From NCBI RefSeq assembly GCF_000282615.1, contig NZ_AKIY01000023.1, forward strand, positions 1 to 45,750: a stretch of 45,750 nt of DNA, read 5' to 3'. Position 1 is the stretch's first letter; every line of letters starts with the position of its first letter. The notes beneath the pieces were generated by a model, which was not told the origin of the DNA, did no database searches, and saw only the letters and a list, made by a program, of their open reading frames with translations. Of the stretch, positions 8,557 to 16,413 are shown piece after piece. The position numbers were made by a program, and so were the translations under genes. Origin of the DNA: Bradyrhizobium sp. YR681. GTDB taxonomy: Bacteria > Pseudomonadota > Alphaproteobacteria > Rhizobiales > Xanthobacteraceae.

Positions 8557-8581
8557 GGAACATATCTCCGCCGGTCCTGTT
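8557..8581 (+). promoter_or_regulatory. Candidate EcfG/RpoE2-type promoter of the hydrolase gene
   Basis: GGAAC (8557-8561) is followed after 16 bases by TGTT (8578-8581), three of four -10 bases matching CGTT. Transcription would start near 8588, leaving a leader of about 140 bases before ATG 8731. Confidence 0.45.
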
Positions 8582-8730
8582 GCGTCTGCACGACATGACC
8601 CGTGAACGCGCATGCCGTACGGGACATTTTGCGACGGAGCAGCCGGCGTCATCCCGAACGTGACGAGACCGTAACGCTGGACTTCCCTTCCTGCTCTCCA
8701 ACAGCTGGCTCCGGTCAGCGAAAGCGTGAC

Positions 8731-9738
8731 ATGCGCATATTGAAGAAACGTTCGCCGTCGCTGGCGACCACGACCCTCCGTGCTCTTGCAGAACATTCGC
8801 TCGTTTCCGCCATCGCCGCCACTGCCGCCTTGATGGCCGTCGCTGCTGTCGTCAATCGGCGACTTGCCGACAAGGCACAGCGCGATAACCCGCCGCAAGG
8901 ACGCTTCATCGACGTCGACGGCGTTCGCCTGCACTATGTCGAGCGTGGATCCGGACGCCCCCTGGTCCTGCTCCACGGCAACGGCAGCATGATCCAGGAC
9001 TTCGAATCGAGTGGCCTGATCGACCTCGCGGCCAAGGACTATCGCGTCATCGTCTTCGACCGTCCCGGCTTCGGGCACAGCCAGAGGCCCCGCAATGTCG
9101 TGTGGACACCTGCAGCCCAGGCCGACCTCTTCAAGGACGCGCTCGCCCATCTCGGCGTCGACAAGGCGATCGTGCTCGGACATTCCTGGGGCGCATCGGT
9201 TGCGGTTGCCCTGGCAAGCAGGCACCCCTCGACGGTCGAGGCGTTGGTACTCGCGTCGGGCTATTATTTCCCGACAGCGCGCACCGACGCGATGATGGCG
9301 ATGGCCGGGCCGGCGATCCCGGGATTTGGCGACATCCTCAGCCACACGATCTCCCCGATCCTCAGCCGCCTGATGTGGCCGGCAATGTTGCGGCAGCTGT
9401 TCGGACCCAAATCCGTCCCGCAGAAGTTCGACGGCTTCCCGAAAGCACTGGCCGTGCGTCCGTCGCAGCTTCGCGCCGGCGCGGCCGAGGCAGCGTTGAT
9501 GGTCCCTGCGGCAATGATGTCTGCGAAGACCTATGGCGAGCTGGCCATGCCGGTCACCATCCTGGCCGGCGAGGACGATCGCCTCATCGACATCGACGAG
9601 CAGTCCGGCCGGCTGCATGACGAGATCAAGCACAGCAAGATGCGCCGCGTCCCCAATGCGGGTCATATGATCCAGCAGTCGGACACCGCCGACCTCATGG
9701 CCGCCGTCGACGAGGCCGCCGCGGGAACGCTGCACTAA
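8731..9738 (+). CDS. Membrane-anchored alpha/beta hydrolase
   Basis: 335 residues from ATG 8731. One hydrophobic helix (residues 22-42) anchors the protein, followed by a complete alpha/beta hydrolase domain. The catalytic triad reads as Ser152 in GHSWGAS, Asp282 or Asp283 in GEDDRL and His312 in AGHMIQ. The oxyanion segment LLHGNGSM lies at 80-87. Family members include esterases, epoxide hydrolases and haloperoxidase-like enzymes, and the substrate cannot be told. A GTG at 8602 would add 43 residues with no family support. The gene is flanked by candidate stress promoters on both sides and belongs to the stress island. Confidence 0.85.
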   Translation: MRILKKRSPSLATTTLRALAEHSLVSAIAATAALMAVAAVVNRRLADKAQRDNPPQGRFIDVDGVRLHYVERGSGRPLVLLHGNGSMIQDFESSGLIDLAAKDYRVIVFDRPGFGHSQRPRNVVWTPAAQADLFKDALAHLGVDKAIVLGHSWGASVAVALASRHPSTVEALVLASGYYFPTARTDAMMAMAGPAIPGFGDILSHTISPILSRLMWPAMLRQLFGPKSVPQKFDGFPKALAVRPSQLRAGAAEAALMVPAAMMSAKTYGELAMPVTILAGEDDRLIDIDEQSGRLHDEIKHSKMRRVPNAGHMIQQSDTADLMAAVDEAAAGTLH

Positions 9739-9786
9739 CAGCCCTGATGACGCCGGGACAATCTGAGCGCGGCACGATCCGAATTA

Positions 9787-9811
9787 GGAACGTCCGATAC
9801 AAAGCTCCGTT
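9787..9811 (+). promoter_or_regulatory. EcfG/RpoE2-type general stress promoter of the manganese catalase gene
   Basis: GGAAC (9787-9791), then exactly 16 bases, then CGTT (9808-9811), a full consensus match. The predicted start of transcription near 9818 leaves a 30-base leader before ATG 9848. Confidence 0.75.
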
Positions 9812-9847
9812 GGCCCGACGTATCTCCTGCCATCAAAGGTCTTTCCC

Positions 9848-11140
9848 ATGTATCATCACGTCAAGAAGCTCATGTTCACAGTCCGGGTCGACGAGCCCGA
9901 TCCGCGGTTCGGCAACATGCTGCTGGAGCAGTTCGGCGGCGCCAATGGCGAGCTTGCGGCCGCCATGCAGTACTCCATCCAGGGACTCAATTGCGAGGAT
10001 CCGGACCGCAAGGATCTTCTGATGGACATCGGGACCGAGGAGCTGAGCCACCTCGAGGTTGTCGGATCGCTCGCGCGCCTGCACTTGAAGCCCATGAAGT
10101 TCGATCGCGAAGCGGCAGAAGCCGATCCGTTGATCGCGATCGCCGGCGGCGGCGTCAACCTGTTCAACTCGCAGGGCAGCGCCTGGACGGCGGACTATCT
10201 CAAGATCACCGGCGAACTCGACGTCGATCTGCGCAGCAACATCGCCGCGGAAGCCCGCGCCAAGATCGTCTACGAGCGGCTGATCAATTTCTGCGATGAC
10301 GCCGGCACCAAGGACGCCCTGCAGTTCCTGATGACGCGCGAAATCACCCACATGAAGGCGTTCTCGCGTGCCCTCGAAAGCATGAACAAGCCTGCCTTCA
10401 GCATCGGCCGCATCGCGCCGACGCCTGGTCTCGTCGACCAGTTCTTCAACGATTCGACGGGCTCCGGCGACAACGGAGAAATCGACACCAGAGGTCCCTG
10501 GAACGAAGGCGAAGACTGGATTTTCACGGAATCGCCGGCACTCCAGGGCAGCGAGCCCGGTGCGGCGCCTTCGATCGTTGCCGAGAGTTCGCCGTCCGAG
10601 CCTGTCGTCGGCCTTGACGATCTGCTGATCGATCAGCTGCGCGACCTGCTGCATGCGGAGAAGCAGCTGACCAAGGCGCTGCCTCAGATGATCGAGGCTG
10701 CACGGTACGACCAGCTCTGCGAACTCTTCACCGTTCATCTGGCCGAAACCGAAGCGCAGATCGAGCGTCTCAACGAGTGCTTCGAACTGCTCGGCAAGAA
10801 GCCGCGCGCCAAGGCCTGCAAGGGCATGCAGGGACTCGTCGAAGAAGGCGATGAAGTGATCAAGGAAAGCGCCAAGAAGGACGACGCGGCCGCGGATCTC
10901 GCATTGATCGGTGCGGCACAGCGGGTTGAGCATTACGAGATTTCGGGCTACACCACTGCCCGCAATCTGGCGCAGCAGTTGCGTCACGGCGCCGTCGTCG
11001 CACTTCTGTCAAAGAACCTGGCCGAGGAAGAGAACGCCGATCAGCTGCTCAATCAGGTCGCGCGCTCCTTGATGTCGGTTGCGAAAATGCCCGCCGCGAT
11101 CGAGCAGACCTTCGTCGAGGATGAGCCCGCCGGAGGTTAG
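9848..11140 (+). CDS. Manganese catalase fused to a DUF892 ferritin-like domain
   Basis: 430 residues with two ferritin-like four-helix units. Residues 1-220 are a manganese catalase: the five dinuclear-Mn ligands can be read as Glu35, Glu65, His68, Glu135 and His168, with spacing like the Lactobacillus enzyme. A Ser/Pro/Glu-rich linker (about 225-252) leads to residues 255-415, a DUF892 (YciE/YciF-type) domain beginning LDDLLIDQLRDLLHAEKQL. The first unit should dismutate hydrogen peroxide in the cytoplasm. DUF892 proteins are stress-induced and of unsettled function. An ATG with AAAGG upstream and a full stress promoter support the start. Confidence 0.9.
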   Translation: MYHHVKKLMFTVRVDEPDPRFGNMLLEQFGGANGELAAAMQYSIQGLNCEDPDRKDLLMDIGTEELSHLEVVGSLARLHLKPMKFDREAAEADPLIAIAGGGVNLFNSQGSAWTADYLKITGELDVDLRSNIAAEARAKIVYERLINFCDDAGTKDALQFLMTREITHMKAFSRALESMNKPAFSIGRIAPTPGLVDQFFNDSTGSGDNGEIDTRGPWNEGEDWIFTESPALQGSEPGAAPSIVAESSPSEPVVGLDDLLIDQLRDLLHAEKQLTKALPQMIEAARYDQLCELFTVHLAETEAQIERLNECFELLGKKPRAKACKGMQGLVEEGDEVIKESAKKDDAAADLALIGAAQRVEHYEISGYTTARNLAQQLRHGAVVALLSKNLAEEENADQLLNQVARSLMSVAKMPAAIEQTFVEDEPAGG

Positions 11141-11176
11141 GTCAGCGCAGACGTATCGACCAACAATTATCACGGT

Positions 11177-11191
11177 GGCCCCTGTGGGGCC
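11177..11191. terminator. Short GC-rich hairpin after the manganese catalase gene
   Basis: GGCCCC-TGT-GGGGCC, with 6-bp perfect arms, lies 36 bases after the catalase stop. It has no T-run and may be an attenuator or processing stem, since the zinc microprotein gene starts 26 bases later. Confidence 0.4.
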
Positions 11192-11217
11192 GCCTCTGCG
11201 GCACGAAAGGACCCAAC

Positions 11218-11367
11218 ATGCCCCCGAAGATCAAAGAGCATACCTGCCCGCTGTGCAAAGGCACAGGCTTCCCCAAATCCATGCAGCCGACCAGGCCGGG
11301 CCGCAAGATCTATCCCGTGAAATGCGAGTCCTGCCAGGGCAAAGGCAAGATTTCAGAAAGCGCGTGA
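11218..11367 (+). CDS. DnaJ-type zinc-finger microprotein, 49 residues
   Basis: ATG 11218 follows GAAAGGA. The 49-residue product contains two half-fingers of the DnaJ central-domain type: CPLCKGTG (residues 10-17) and CESCQGKG (36-43). Together they would bind one zinc ion. It has no J domain or other part, so it is a free-standing finger, perhaps a chaperone accessory or a peptide-binding adaptor. It lies 77 bases after the manganese catalase in the same direction and may share its stress-induced transcript. Confidence 0.75.
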   Translation: MPPKIKEHTCPLCKGTGFPKSMQPTRPGRKIYPVKCESCQGKGKISESA

Positions 11368-11412
11368 GCCTACAATACCAGCTTCCCTGACAGAAGCCGC
11401 GATCTAGCGGCC

Positions 11413-11643
11413 TTACTTCGGTTTCTCGGCACTGATGTGCAAGACGAAGAGTGGGTTCTGAAACTCGTCCGTAACTTCCATCCGCCATTCTCTGTCCGGT
11501 TTGAGCCTGCCGTCCAGACCTTGAAGAATCTGCCCTGCTGTAATCGTGGCCTCCTGCCAAGCGGCATGCTTGTCCGGCAATTCCTCGCCCTCATGGTCGA
11601 GTTCCTTGCGATCATGAAAGATGTGAAAAAAATACCTGGGCAT
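11413..11643 (-). CDS. DUF6894-like small protein, 76 residues
   Basis: Starts MPRYFFHIFHDRKELDHEGE and contains ELPDKHAAWQEA, the pattern seen in many short rhizobial proteins of the DUF6894 type. Function is unknown. ATG 11643 is favoured over longer starts because the family begins with MPRYFFH. No Shine-Dalgarno sequence precedes it. A GGAAC-N16-GCTT element ends only 8 bases upstream, which would give a leaderless mRNA. Confidence 0.75.
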   Translation of the reverse strand: MPRYFFHIFHDRKELDHEGEELPDKHAAWQEATITAGQILQGLDGRLKPDREWRMEVTDEFQNPLFVLHISAEKPK

Positions 11644-11650
11644 TGAGGGT

Positions 11651-11675
11651 AAGCTGCAGCGGTGCAGCTTGTTCC
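11651..11675 (-). promoter_or_regulatory. Candidate stress promoter giving a leaderless DUF6894 transcript
   Basis: GGAAC (11675-11671), 16 bases, then GCTT (11654-11651) on the minus strand. Seven bases separate the -10 box from the ATG, so transcription would start at or next to the start codon. The -10 is degenerate. Confidence 0.4.
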
Positions 11676-11779
11676 AGCGAAAAACCGTCCGCTCCGACCG
11701 GCGATGATGCATCGATCGAGACAGATCATCCCAAGACTCTGACCTGGCTTCTCCTGCTCCGGGCGCGCAGCGATCTGTA

Positions 11780-11804
11780 GGAACGCAGCTTCTTACGCCA
11801 CGTT
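11780..11804 (+). promoter_or_regulatory. EcfG/RpoE2-type general stress promoter of the 82-residue protein
   Basis: GGAAC (11780-11784), exactly 16 bases, then CGTT (11801-11804), a full consensus match preceded by TGTA. Transcription would start near 11811, about 23 bases before the TTG start codon at 11834. Confidence 0.75.
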
Positions 11805-11833
11805 GGTCCCGGGATTCTTACCCCGGAGCATAC

Positions 11834-12082
11834 TTGTCCATTTTGCAACTGAACCCAGCCATTCCAGTCGTGACGCCAAAGGGCGACGGCTACGCTCATG
11901 TCCTCATCGACTATGGAGCGGAGTTCAATCTGCTTTGGGTCGTCTTTCTCGACGATTCCGGAGAATGTTGGACCTACGACAATTCGCAAATCCGTGCCCA
12001 GAAGAATGTCACGATGGGACGAACTTTCGTTTCGATGCACAAGACGCCTTTGGCGCCTTCCGATGGACTCGCCGGGCGATGA
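11834..12082 (+). CDS. Conserved-looking 82-residue protein of unknown function
   Basis: Starts with TTG 11834, preceded by GGAG with a 6-base spacer. A downstream ATG would remove the conserved-looking first half. The sequence contains ILQLNPAIPVVTPKGDGYAH, then a beta-rich middle (LWVVFLDDSGECWTYDN) and AQKNVTMGR. It resembles short hypothetical proteins that I recall from Bradyrhizobium, with no known function. It has no signal peptide and no membrane segment. A full stress promoter directly upstream supports a real gene despite the rare start codon. Confidence 0.75.
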   Translation: MSILQLNPAIPVVTPKGDGYAHVLIDYGAEFNLLWVVFLDDSGECWTYDNSQIRAQKNVTMGRTFVSMHKTPLAPSDGLAGR

Positions 12083-12109
12083 AGCCGGACGGCGCAGAAG
12101 GCCCTGTCC

Positions 12110-13498
12110 CTATTCCGCCGCCTGCCGCACATGGCGCGCGGTCGGCGTGCGCATGGTGACGAGCTCTTCGGCCGCAGTCGGATGCAGCGCGATGGTCGCG
12201 TCGAAATCGGCCTTGGTCGCCTTCATCTTCACCGCGATCGCCACCACCTGGGTGACCTCGGCGGCGCAATCGCCGACGATGTGGCAGCCGAGCACGCGGT
12301 CGGTCGAACCGTCGACGACGAGCTTCATCAGCACGCGCGTATCGCGGCCCGACATCGTCGCCTTGATCGGACGGAAATTCGTCTTGTAGATGTCGACGTG
12401 GCTGAATTGCGCGCGCGCCTCGGTTTCCGTCAGACCGACCGTACCGACCTCCGGCTGCGAGAACACCGCAGTCGGAATATAGGAATGGTCGACCTGCACC
12501 TCGCGCTTGCCGAACACGGTGTCGGCGAATGCATGGCCCTCCCGAATCGCGACCGGCGTCAGATTGTGGCGATGAGTGACGTCGCCGATCGCATAGATGC
12601 TGTCGACCGAGCTCTTGGAGAAATGGTTGACCGCGATGCCGCCGTTGTTCGGGTTGATGGCAACGCCGGCATTCTCGAGGCCGAGATTGGCGACGGCCGG
12701 ATGGCGGCCGATCGCGAACATCACCTGGTCGGAGGCAATGCTCGATCCGTTCGACAGATGCGTGGTGAACTCCTCGCCATGGCGATCGACCTTCGCCACC
12801 GTGCAGCCGGTGAGGATGGTGATGCCCTGCTTCTCCATCTCGCTGCGGACATGGGCGCGAACGTCCTCGTCGAACCCGCGCAAAATGTTGTCGCCGCGAT
12901 AGATCACGGTGACGTCGGAGCCGAAGCCGGCAAAAATGCCGGCGAATTCCAGCGCGATGTAGCCGCCGCCCTGGATCACGATCCGCTTCGGCAGCTTCTT
13001 GAGGTGAAACGCTTCGTTGGAGGAGATGACGTGCTCGATGCCGGGGATCGCTGCGCCGTGATTGGGCGCGCCGCCGGTCGCGATCAAAATGTATTTCGCC
13101 GTGATCTTCCTGTCGTCAGAGAGCAGCCGGACGGTGTGCTTGTCCTCGATCACCGCGCGGCTCTTGACGATCTGCGCGCCCGACTTCTCGACATTGGTCG
13201 TGTAGGCCGCCTCCAGCCGCGCGATCTCCTTGTCCTTGTTGGCGATCAGCGTCGGCCAGTCGAAGGTCGCAGGCGGAACGGTCCAGCCGAAACCGGCGGC
13301 ATCTTCCAGCTCGTGCCGGAAATGCGAGCCGATCACGAACAGCTTCTTCGGCACGCAGCCGCGGATCACGCAGGTGCCGCCCATGCGGTACTCTTCCGCG
13401 ATCATGACGCGCGCACCGTAGCCCGCCGCGATCCGGCCGGCGCGCACGCCGCCCGAACCGCCACCGATGACAAAGAGGTCGACGTCGAATTCAGCCAT
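12110..13498 (-). CDS. gor: Glutathione-disulfide reductase
   Basis: 462 residues, the usual length. The FAD-binding GGGSGG (residues 12-17) is followed by the redox-active pair Cys43/Cys48 in GGTCVIRGCVPKK. The NAD(P)-binding GGGYIALEF comes in the middle, and the C-terminal HPTAAEELVTMRTP supplies the His-Glu of the active site. The enzyme uses NADPH to regenerate glutathione in the cytoplasm. It is the last gene of a minus-strand run with the DUF2059 gene (52-base gap) and rpiA. It sits beside the stress island but has no GGAAC promoter of its own. Confidence 0.95.
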   Translation of the reverse strand: MAEFDVDLFVIGGGSGGVRAGRIAAGYGARVMIAEEYRMGGTCVIRGCVPKKLFVIGSHFRHELEDAAGFGWTVPPATFDWPTLIANKDKEIARLEAAYTTNVEKSGAQIVKSRAVIEDKHTVRLLSDDRKITAKYILIATGGAPNHGAAIPGIEHVISSNEAFHLKKLPKRIVIQGGGYIALEFAGIFAGFGSDVTVIYRGDNILRGFDEDVRAHVRSEMEKQGITILTGCTVAKVDRHGEEFTTHLSNGSSIASDQVMFAIGRHPAVANLGLENAGVAINPNNGGIAVNHFSKSSVDSIYAIGDVTHRHNLTPVAIREGHAFADTVFGKREVQVDHSYIPTAVFSQPEVGTVGLTETEARAQFSHVDIYKTNFRPIKATMSGRDTRVLMKLVVDGSTDRVLGCHIVGDCAAEVTQVVAIAVKMKATKADFDATIALHPTAAEELVTMRTPTARHVRQAAE

Positions 13499-13550
13499 TG
13501 TCCACTCCGACCCCTAGAGCCTGATCCGGATTCTGATCAGATAGGTACTG

Positions 13551-14099
13551 TCAGATTTCCTTGCCACGCTTGCGCATCTCGGCGCGGAAGGCCCCCATCA
13601 CGGTCTCCGAGAAGTTCTGGGCCCAGGAGTTCATGAAGGCCATGCTGAGGCCGATGGCGCGCGGCTCGGCGTCGATCAGCTTCTTGCCGAGCGGCGACTT
13701 GTAGAAGGTGACGAGGTCCTTGAGCTCCTGCTCGGTGAACTCGCTGGCATAGATCTGCGCCATGCCGTCGCCGATCTCGTTCTGGCGGCCATTGAGCTGC
13801 TGGGCAACGATCTGGGCGACCTCGCCGAGGTCCTTCTGGTAGTTGAGGTTCTGCTGGATCAGCGCGATCTTGGTCTTCTCGACCAGGCCCGGCACGGCGC
13901 CTTGATACATCGCGGTGGCGTTCTTGATCTGCAGGATTTCCTTGGCCGCAGCGACAGCCGCGGGCGAGGCCTTCGGCTGGGCCGGCGCGGGAGCAGCCTT
14001 CTGGGCCGGTGCCGGCTGCTGCGCGATGGCCGGAGCGGCCGAAAGCGCCACGCCCACAGCGAGGGTCGCGGCCGGCAACAATCTCAAAACACTCTTCAT
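13551..14099 (-). CDS. Secreted DUF2059 protein
   Basis: 182 residues. A signal peptide ([20 protein letters not shown], cleavage near AIA-Q) precedes an Ala/Pro/Gln/Lys linker (to about residue 45) and a helical domain. The domain holds [22 protein letters not shown], the core signature of DUF2059. The family is periplasmic and its function is unsettled. The ATG overlaps the TGA stop of rpiA by four bases, so the two genes are translationally coupled. Confidence 0.88.
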   Translation of the reverse strand: MKSVLRLLPAATLAVGVALSAAPAIAQQPAPAQKAAPAPAQPKASPAAVAAAKEILQIKNATAMYQGAVPGLVEKTKIALIQQNLNYQKDLGEVAQIVAQQLNGRQNEIGDGMAQIYASEFTEQELKDLVTFYKSPLGKKLIDAEPRAIGLSMAFMNSWAQNFSETVMGAFRAEMRKRGKEI

Positions 14100-14821
14100 T
14101 CCTGGTCTCCTTTCGGCTTACGCCGTTCAATCACGCGAATTCCCTCGCCGCCCGCCAGAACGGCGGAGCTGGCCAAGCCGATGAACAAGCCATGCTCGAC
14201 GACGCCGGGGATCGTGCTCAACGCCCTGGCGAGGCCGGGCGGGTCCACAATACGTCCGAGCTGGGCATCGAGGATCCAGTGGCCGCCATCGGTGACGAAA
14301 ACGTGGCCATCCTTGTCCCCGCCCTTGGCTTTGCGGACCGCCATTGGCCCGGAAACGCCGCACGCCGCAAACGCCGTCTCGATCGCCCGGCGCGTCGCGC
14401 CAAGCCCGAACGGGATGACCTCGATCGGCAGTGGAAACTTGCCGAGCGTCGGCACCCATTTGCTGTCGTCGGCAATCACGATCATGCGATCCGACGCGGC
14501 CGCCACGATCTTCTCGCGCAGCAATGCCCCGCCGCCGCCCTTGATCAGGTTGAAGTCGGGATCGATCTCGTCGGCGCCGTCGACGGTGAGGTCGAGATGG
14601 TCGATCTCGTCCAGCGTGGTCAGCTTCACGCCGCAGCGTATCGCATCGAGGCGCGTGGCCTCGGAGGTCGGCACGCCGATCACGTTGAGCCCGGCGGCGA
14701 CGCGCTCGCCGAGCAGTTCGACGAAATGTTTTGCGGTCGAGCCGGTGCCGAGCCCGAGCTGCATGCCCTCACGGACCTCCTCGAGGGCGCGCGCCGCAGC
14801 CTGCCGCTTCAACTGGTCCAT
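14096..14821 (-). CDS. rpiA: Ribose-5-phosphate isomerase A
   Basis: 241 residues from ATG 14821; a TTG six bases earlier would add two residues. The phosphate-binding GLGTGST, the catalytic TVDGADEID and the [12 protein letters not shown] loop are all intact. The enzyme interconverts ribose 5-phosphate and ribulose 5-phosphate in the pentose phosphate and Calvin cycles. It is the first gene of the run rpiA, DUF2059, gor. Pentose phosphate flux makes the NADPH that gor consumes, so the grouping is sensible. Confidence 0.95.
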   Translation of the reverse strand: MDQLKRQAAARALEEVREGMQLGLGTGSTAKHFVELLGERVAAGLNVIGVPTSEATRLDAIRCGVKLTTLDEIDHLDLTVDGADEIDPDFNLIKGGGGALLREKIVAAASDRMIVIADDSKWVPTLGKFPLPIEVIPFGLGATRRAIETAFAACGVSGPMAVRKAKGGDKDGHVFVTDGGHWILDAQLGRIVDPPGLARALSTIPGVVEHGLFIGLASSAVLAGGEGIRVIERRKPKGDQE

Positions 14822-14981
14822 GTTCAATTTGCGCCCGCCTCTGAATTCACGACTGTGCCGCCGACAATGGCCGCTTGCGGCGGCCTATGTAGCCTCGTTT
14901 TCCGTGCGGGAACAGGCCTATAAGCTGATCTTATGGCGCCACCCCTTGCGTCGATAGGGCCGGGCCGGTAGCGCTTGGGGC

Positions 14982-15656
14982 ATGACCCTCCCCTACACCC
15001 TCGTCTTCGATCTCGACGGCACGCTTGTGGATACGGCGCCCGACCTGATCACCGCGCTGAATTACGTGCTCGACCGCGAAGGCCTGCCGCCCGTGCCGAT
15101 GGCCTCGGCACGCAACATGATCGGCGCCGGCGCCCGCAAGCTGATCGAGCGGGGCCTGGAGGCCGAGGGCCGCAGCGTCACGCCCGCCGACATGGACCGG
15201 ATGACGGCGGATTTCATCGCCTATTACGCCGAGAACATCGCGGTCGAGTCCCGCCCCTTCGAGGGGCTCCTGGACGCGCTCGACCTGTTTGCGGCGCAGG
15301 GCCATCGGCTGGCGGTCTGTACCAACAAGCTGGAATGGCTGTCCAAGCGGCTGCTGGACCAGCTGGACCTGACCCGGCGGTTCGCCGCGATCTGCGGCGC
15401 CGATACGTTTGGTGTCCAGAAGCCCGATCCGACCATCTTCCGCGAGACCGTGGCGCGGGCGGGCGGCGAGGTGAAGGCCAGCATCATGGTCGGCGACGCC
15501 GGAACCGATGTCGGCGTGGCCCGGCGGGCCGGCGTGCCCGTGATCGGGGTCAGCTTCGGCTACACGGACGTGCCGATCGCCGAGCTGAAGCCGGACCGGC
15601 TGATCCACCACATGCGCGACCTGCCGGCCGCGGCGCACAGCCTGATGTCGGCTTAG
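14982..15656 (+). CDS. gph: Phosphoglycolate phosphatase (HAD family)
   Basis: 224 residues. The HAD nucleophile motif FDLDGTLVDTAPD has Asp10 and Asp12; the CTNK motif II, a lysine in QKPDPTIF and the GDAGTDVGVA motif IV follow in order. A helical cap lies between residues 15 and 90. The enzyme hydrolyses 2-phosphoglycolate, formed in DNA repair or by Rubisco oxygenation. It is divergent from rpiA across 160 bases. HAD phosphatases have broad specificity, so the exact substrate is a family-level call. Confidence 0.88.
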   Translation: MTLPYTLVFDLDGTLVDTAPDLITALNYVLDREGLPPVPMASARNMIGAGARKLIERGLEAEGRSVTPADMDRMTADFIAYYAENIAVESRPFEGLLDALDLFAAQGHRLAVCTNKLEWLSKRLLDQLDLTRRFAAICGADTFGVQKPDPTIFRETVARAGGEVKASIMVGDAGTDVGVARRAGVPVIGVSFGYTDVPIAELKPDRLIHHMRDLPAAAHSLMSA

Positions 15657-15803
15657 CGCCGCAAGCCATTGACTGATCTATGTTTTTCTACGGAACCCTG
15701 CGTTAACCATCTATTATCTATGCGCCCCGCGCCGGTTGCCTGCCTCCAACGACGCTCCTAAGGTCCGCCCGGGGTATGTGGCGGTTCGTCGCAGTAAAAG
15801 TGG

Positions 15804-16283
15804 ATGGTCATGCGTCGTGTCATCGCGATTGCGCTAGCGGGGATGAGCCTGGGTGGCTGCTCCTCGATGTCTTGGGATATGTTCAAATCGGCGCCGCCGA
15901 CCGTCCAGGTCCGGCTCGAATCCAATCCTCCGGGGGCTGACGCCACGACCTCGCTCGGTCAGGGCTGCAAGACCCCCTGCTCGGTCTCGGTTCCCGCCCC
16001 CGACGCGCCGTTCACGGTCGCTTTCGCGCTGCCCAAATACCAAGCGACCAGCGTGCCGGTGAACGTGATCAAGAATCCCGGCGATTTCACCACGCCTGCC
16101 TCGGTCACCACCGATCCGAATCCGGTGTTTGCGGAACTCCAGCCGGCGGTGCCGCCCAAGCCGGTGAAGAAGAAGCCGCACCGGCCGAAGAAGCCGAAAC
16201 CGGCCGCTGCCGCCACGGCGCCCGCCGATGCTGCGCCTGCCGCCGGCTCGCCGTTCCCCGATCCGAACGCAGGAAAGCGCTGA
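15804..16283 (+). CDS. Lipoprotein with PEGA-like domain and basic Pro-rich tail
   Basis: 159 residues. A lipobox LGGC places the lipidated Cys at residue 19, or 17 if the second ATG at 15810 is the start. A short beta domain, VRLESNPPGADATTSLGQGCKTPCSVSV, resembles the PEGA fold. It is followed by a long Pro/Lys-rich stretch (about residues 110-130) and an Ala/Pro tail that could reach through peptidoglycan. The protein is probably anchored in the outer membrane. Its function is unknown. Confidence 0.75.
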   Translation: MVMRRVIAIALAGMSLGGCSSMSWDMFKSAPPTVQVRLESNPPGADATTSLGQGCKTPCSVSVPAPDAPFTVAFALPKYQATSVPVNVIKNPGDFTTPASVTTDPNPVFAELQPAVPPKPVKKKPHRPKKPKPAAAATAPADAAPAAGSPFPDPNAGKR

Positions 16284-16413
16284 TCCAGCGCTGACTTACG
16301 TATACCACCCGATTGTCCTGACCGCGTCCGATGCTTAGATTGCTTCCAGAGCACCACTGAAGCAAAGGTGCGCTGTCGCCGTAAGTGACAAGGCATTTGG
16401 CAAGGCTGTTGGT

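Larger units (their letters stand above)
8383..8730. other. Divergent regulatory region between the membrane microprotein and the hydrolase
   Basis: No gene is supported here. It contains three GGAAC-type -35 motifs: one on the minus strand (8514-8510) and two on the plus strand (8544-8548 and 8557-8561). The first and last share an ATAGGAAC context with the element at 8205. The rest holds no recognised structure. Confidence 0.6.

Noticed and set aside
15692..15704. GGAAC close to CGTT before the lipoprotein gene
   Set aside because: Only four bases separate the boxes, so it cannot be an EcfG promoter.
16284..16413. Possible molybdenum cofactor riboswitch before moaA
   Set aside because: No paired stems matching the known Moco RNA fold were seen in the 130-base leader.
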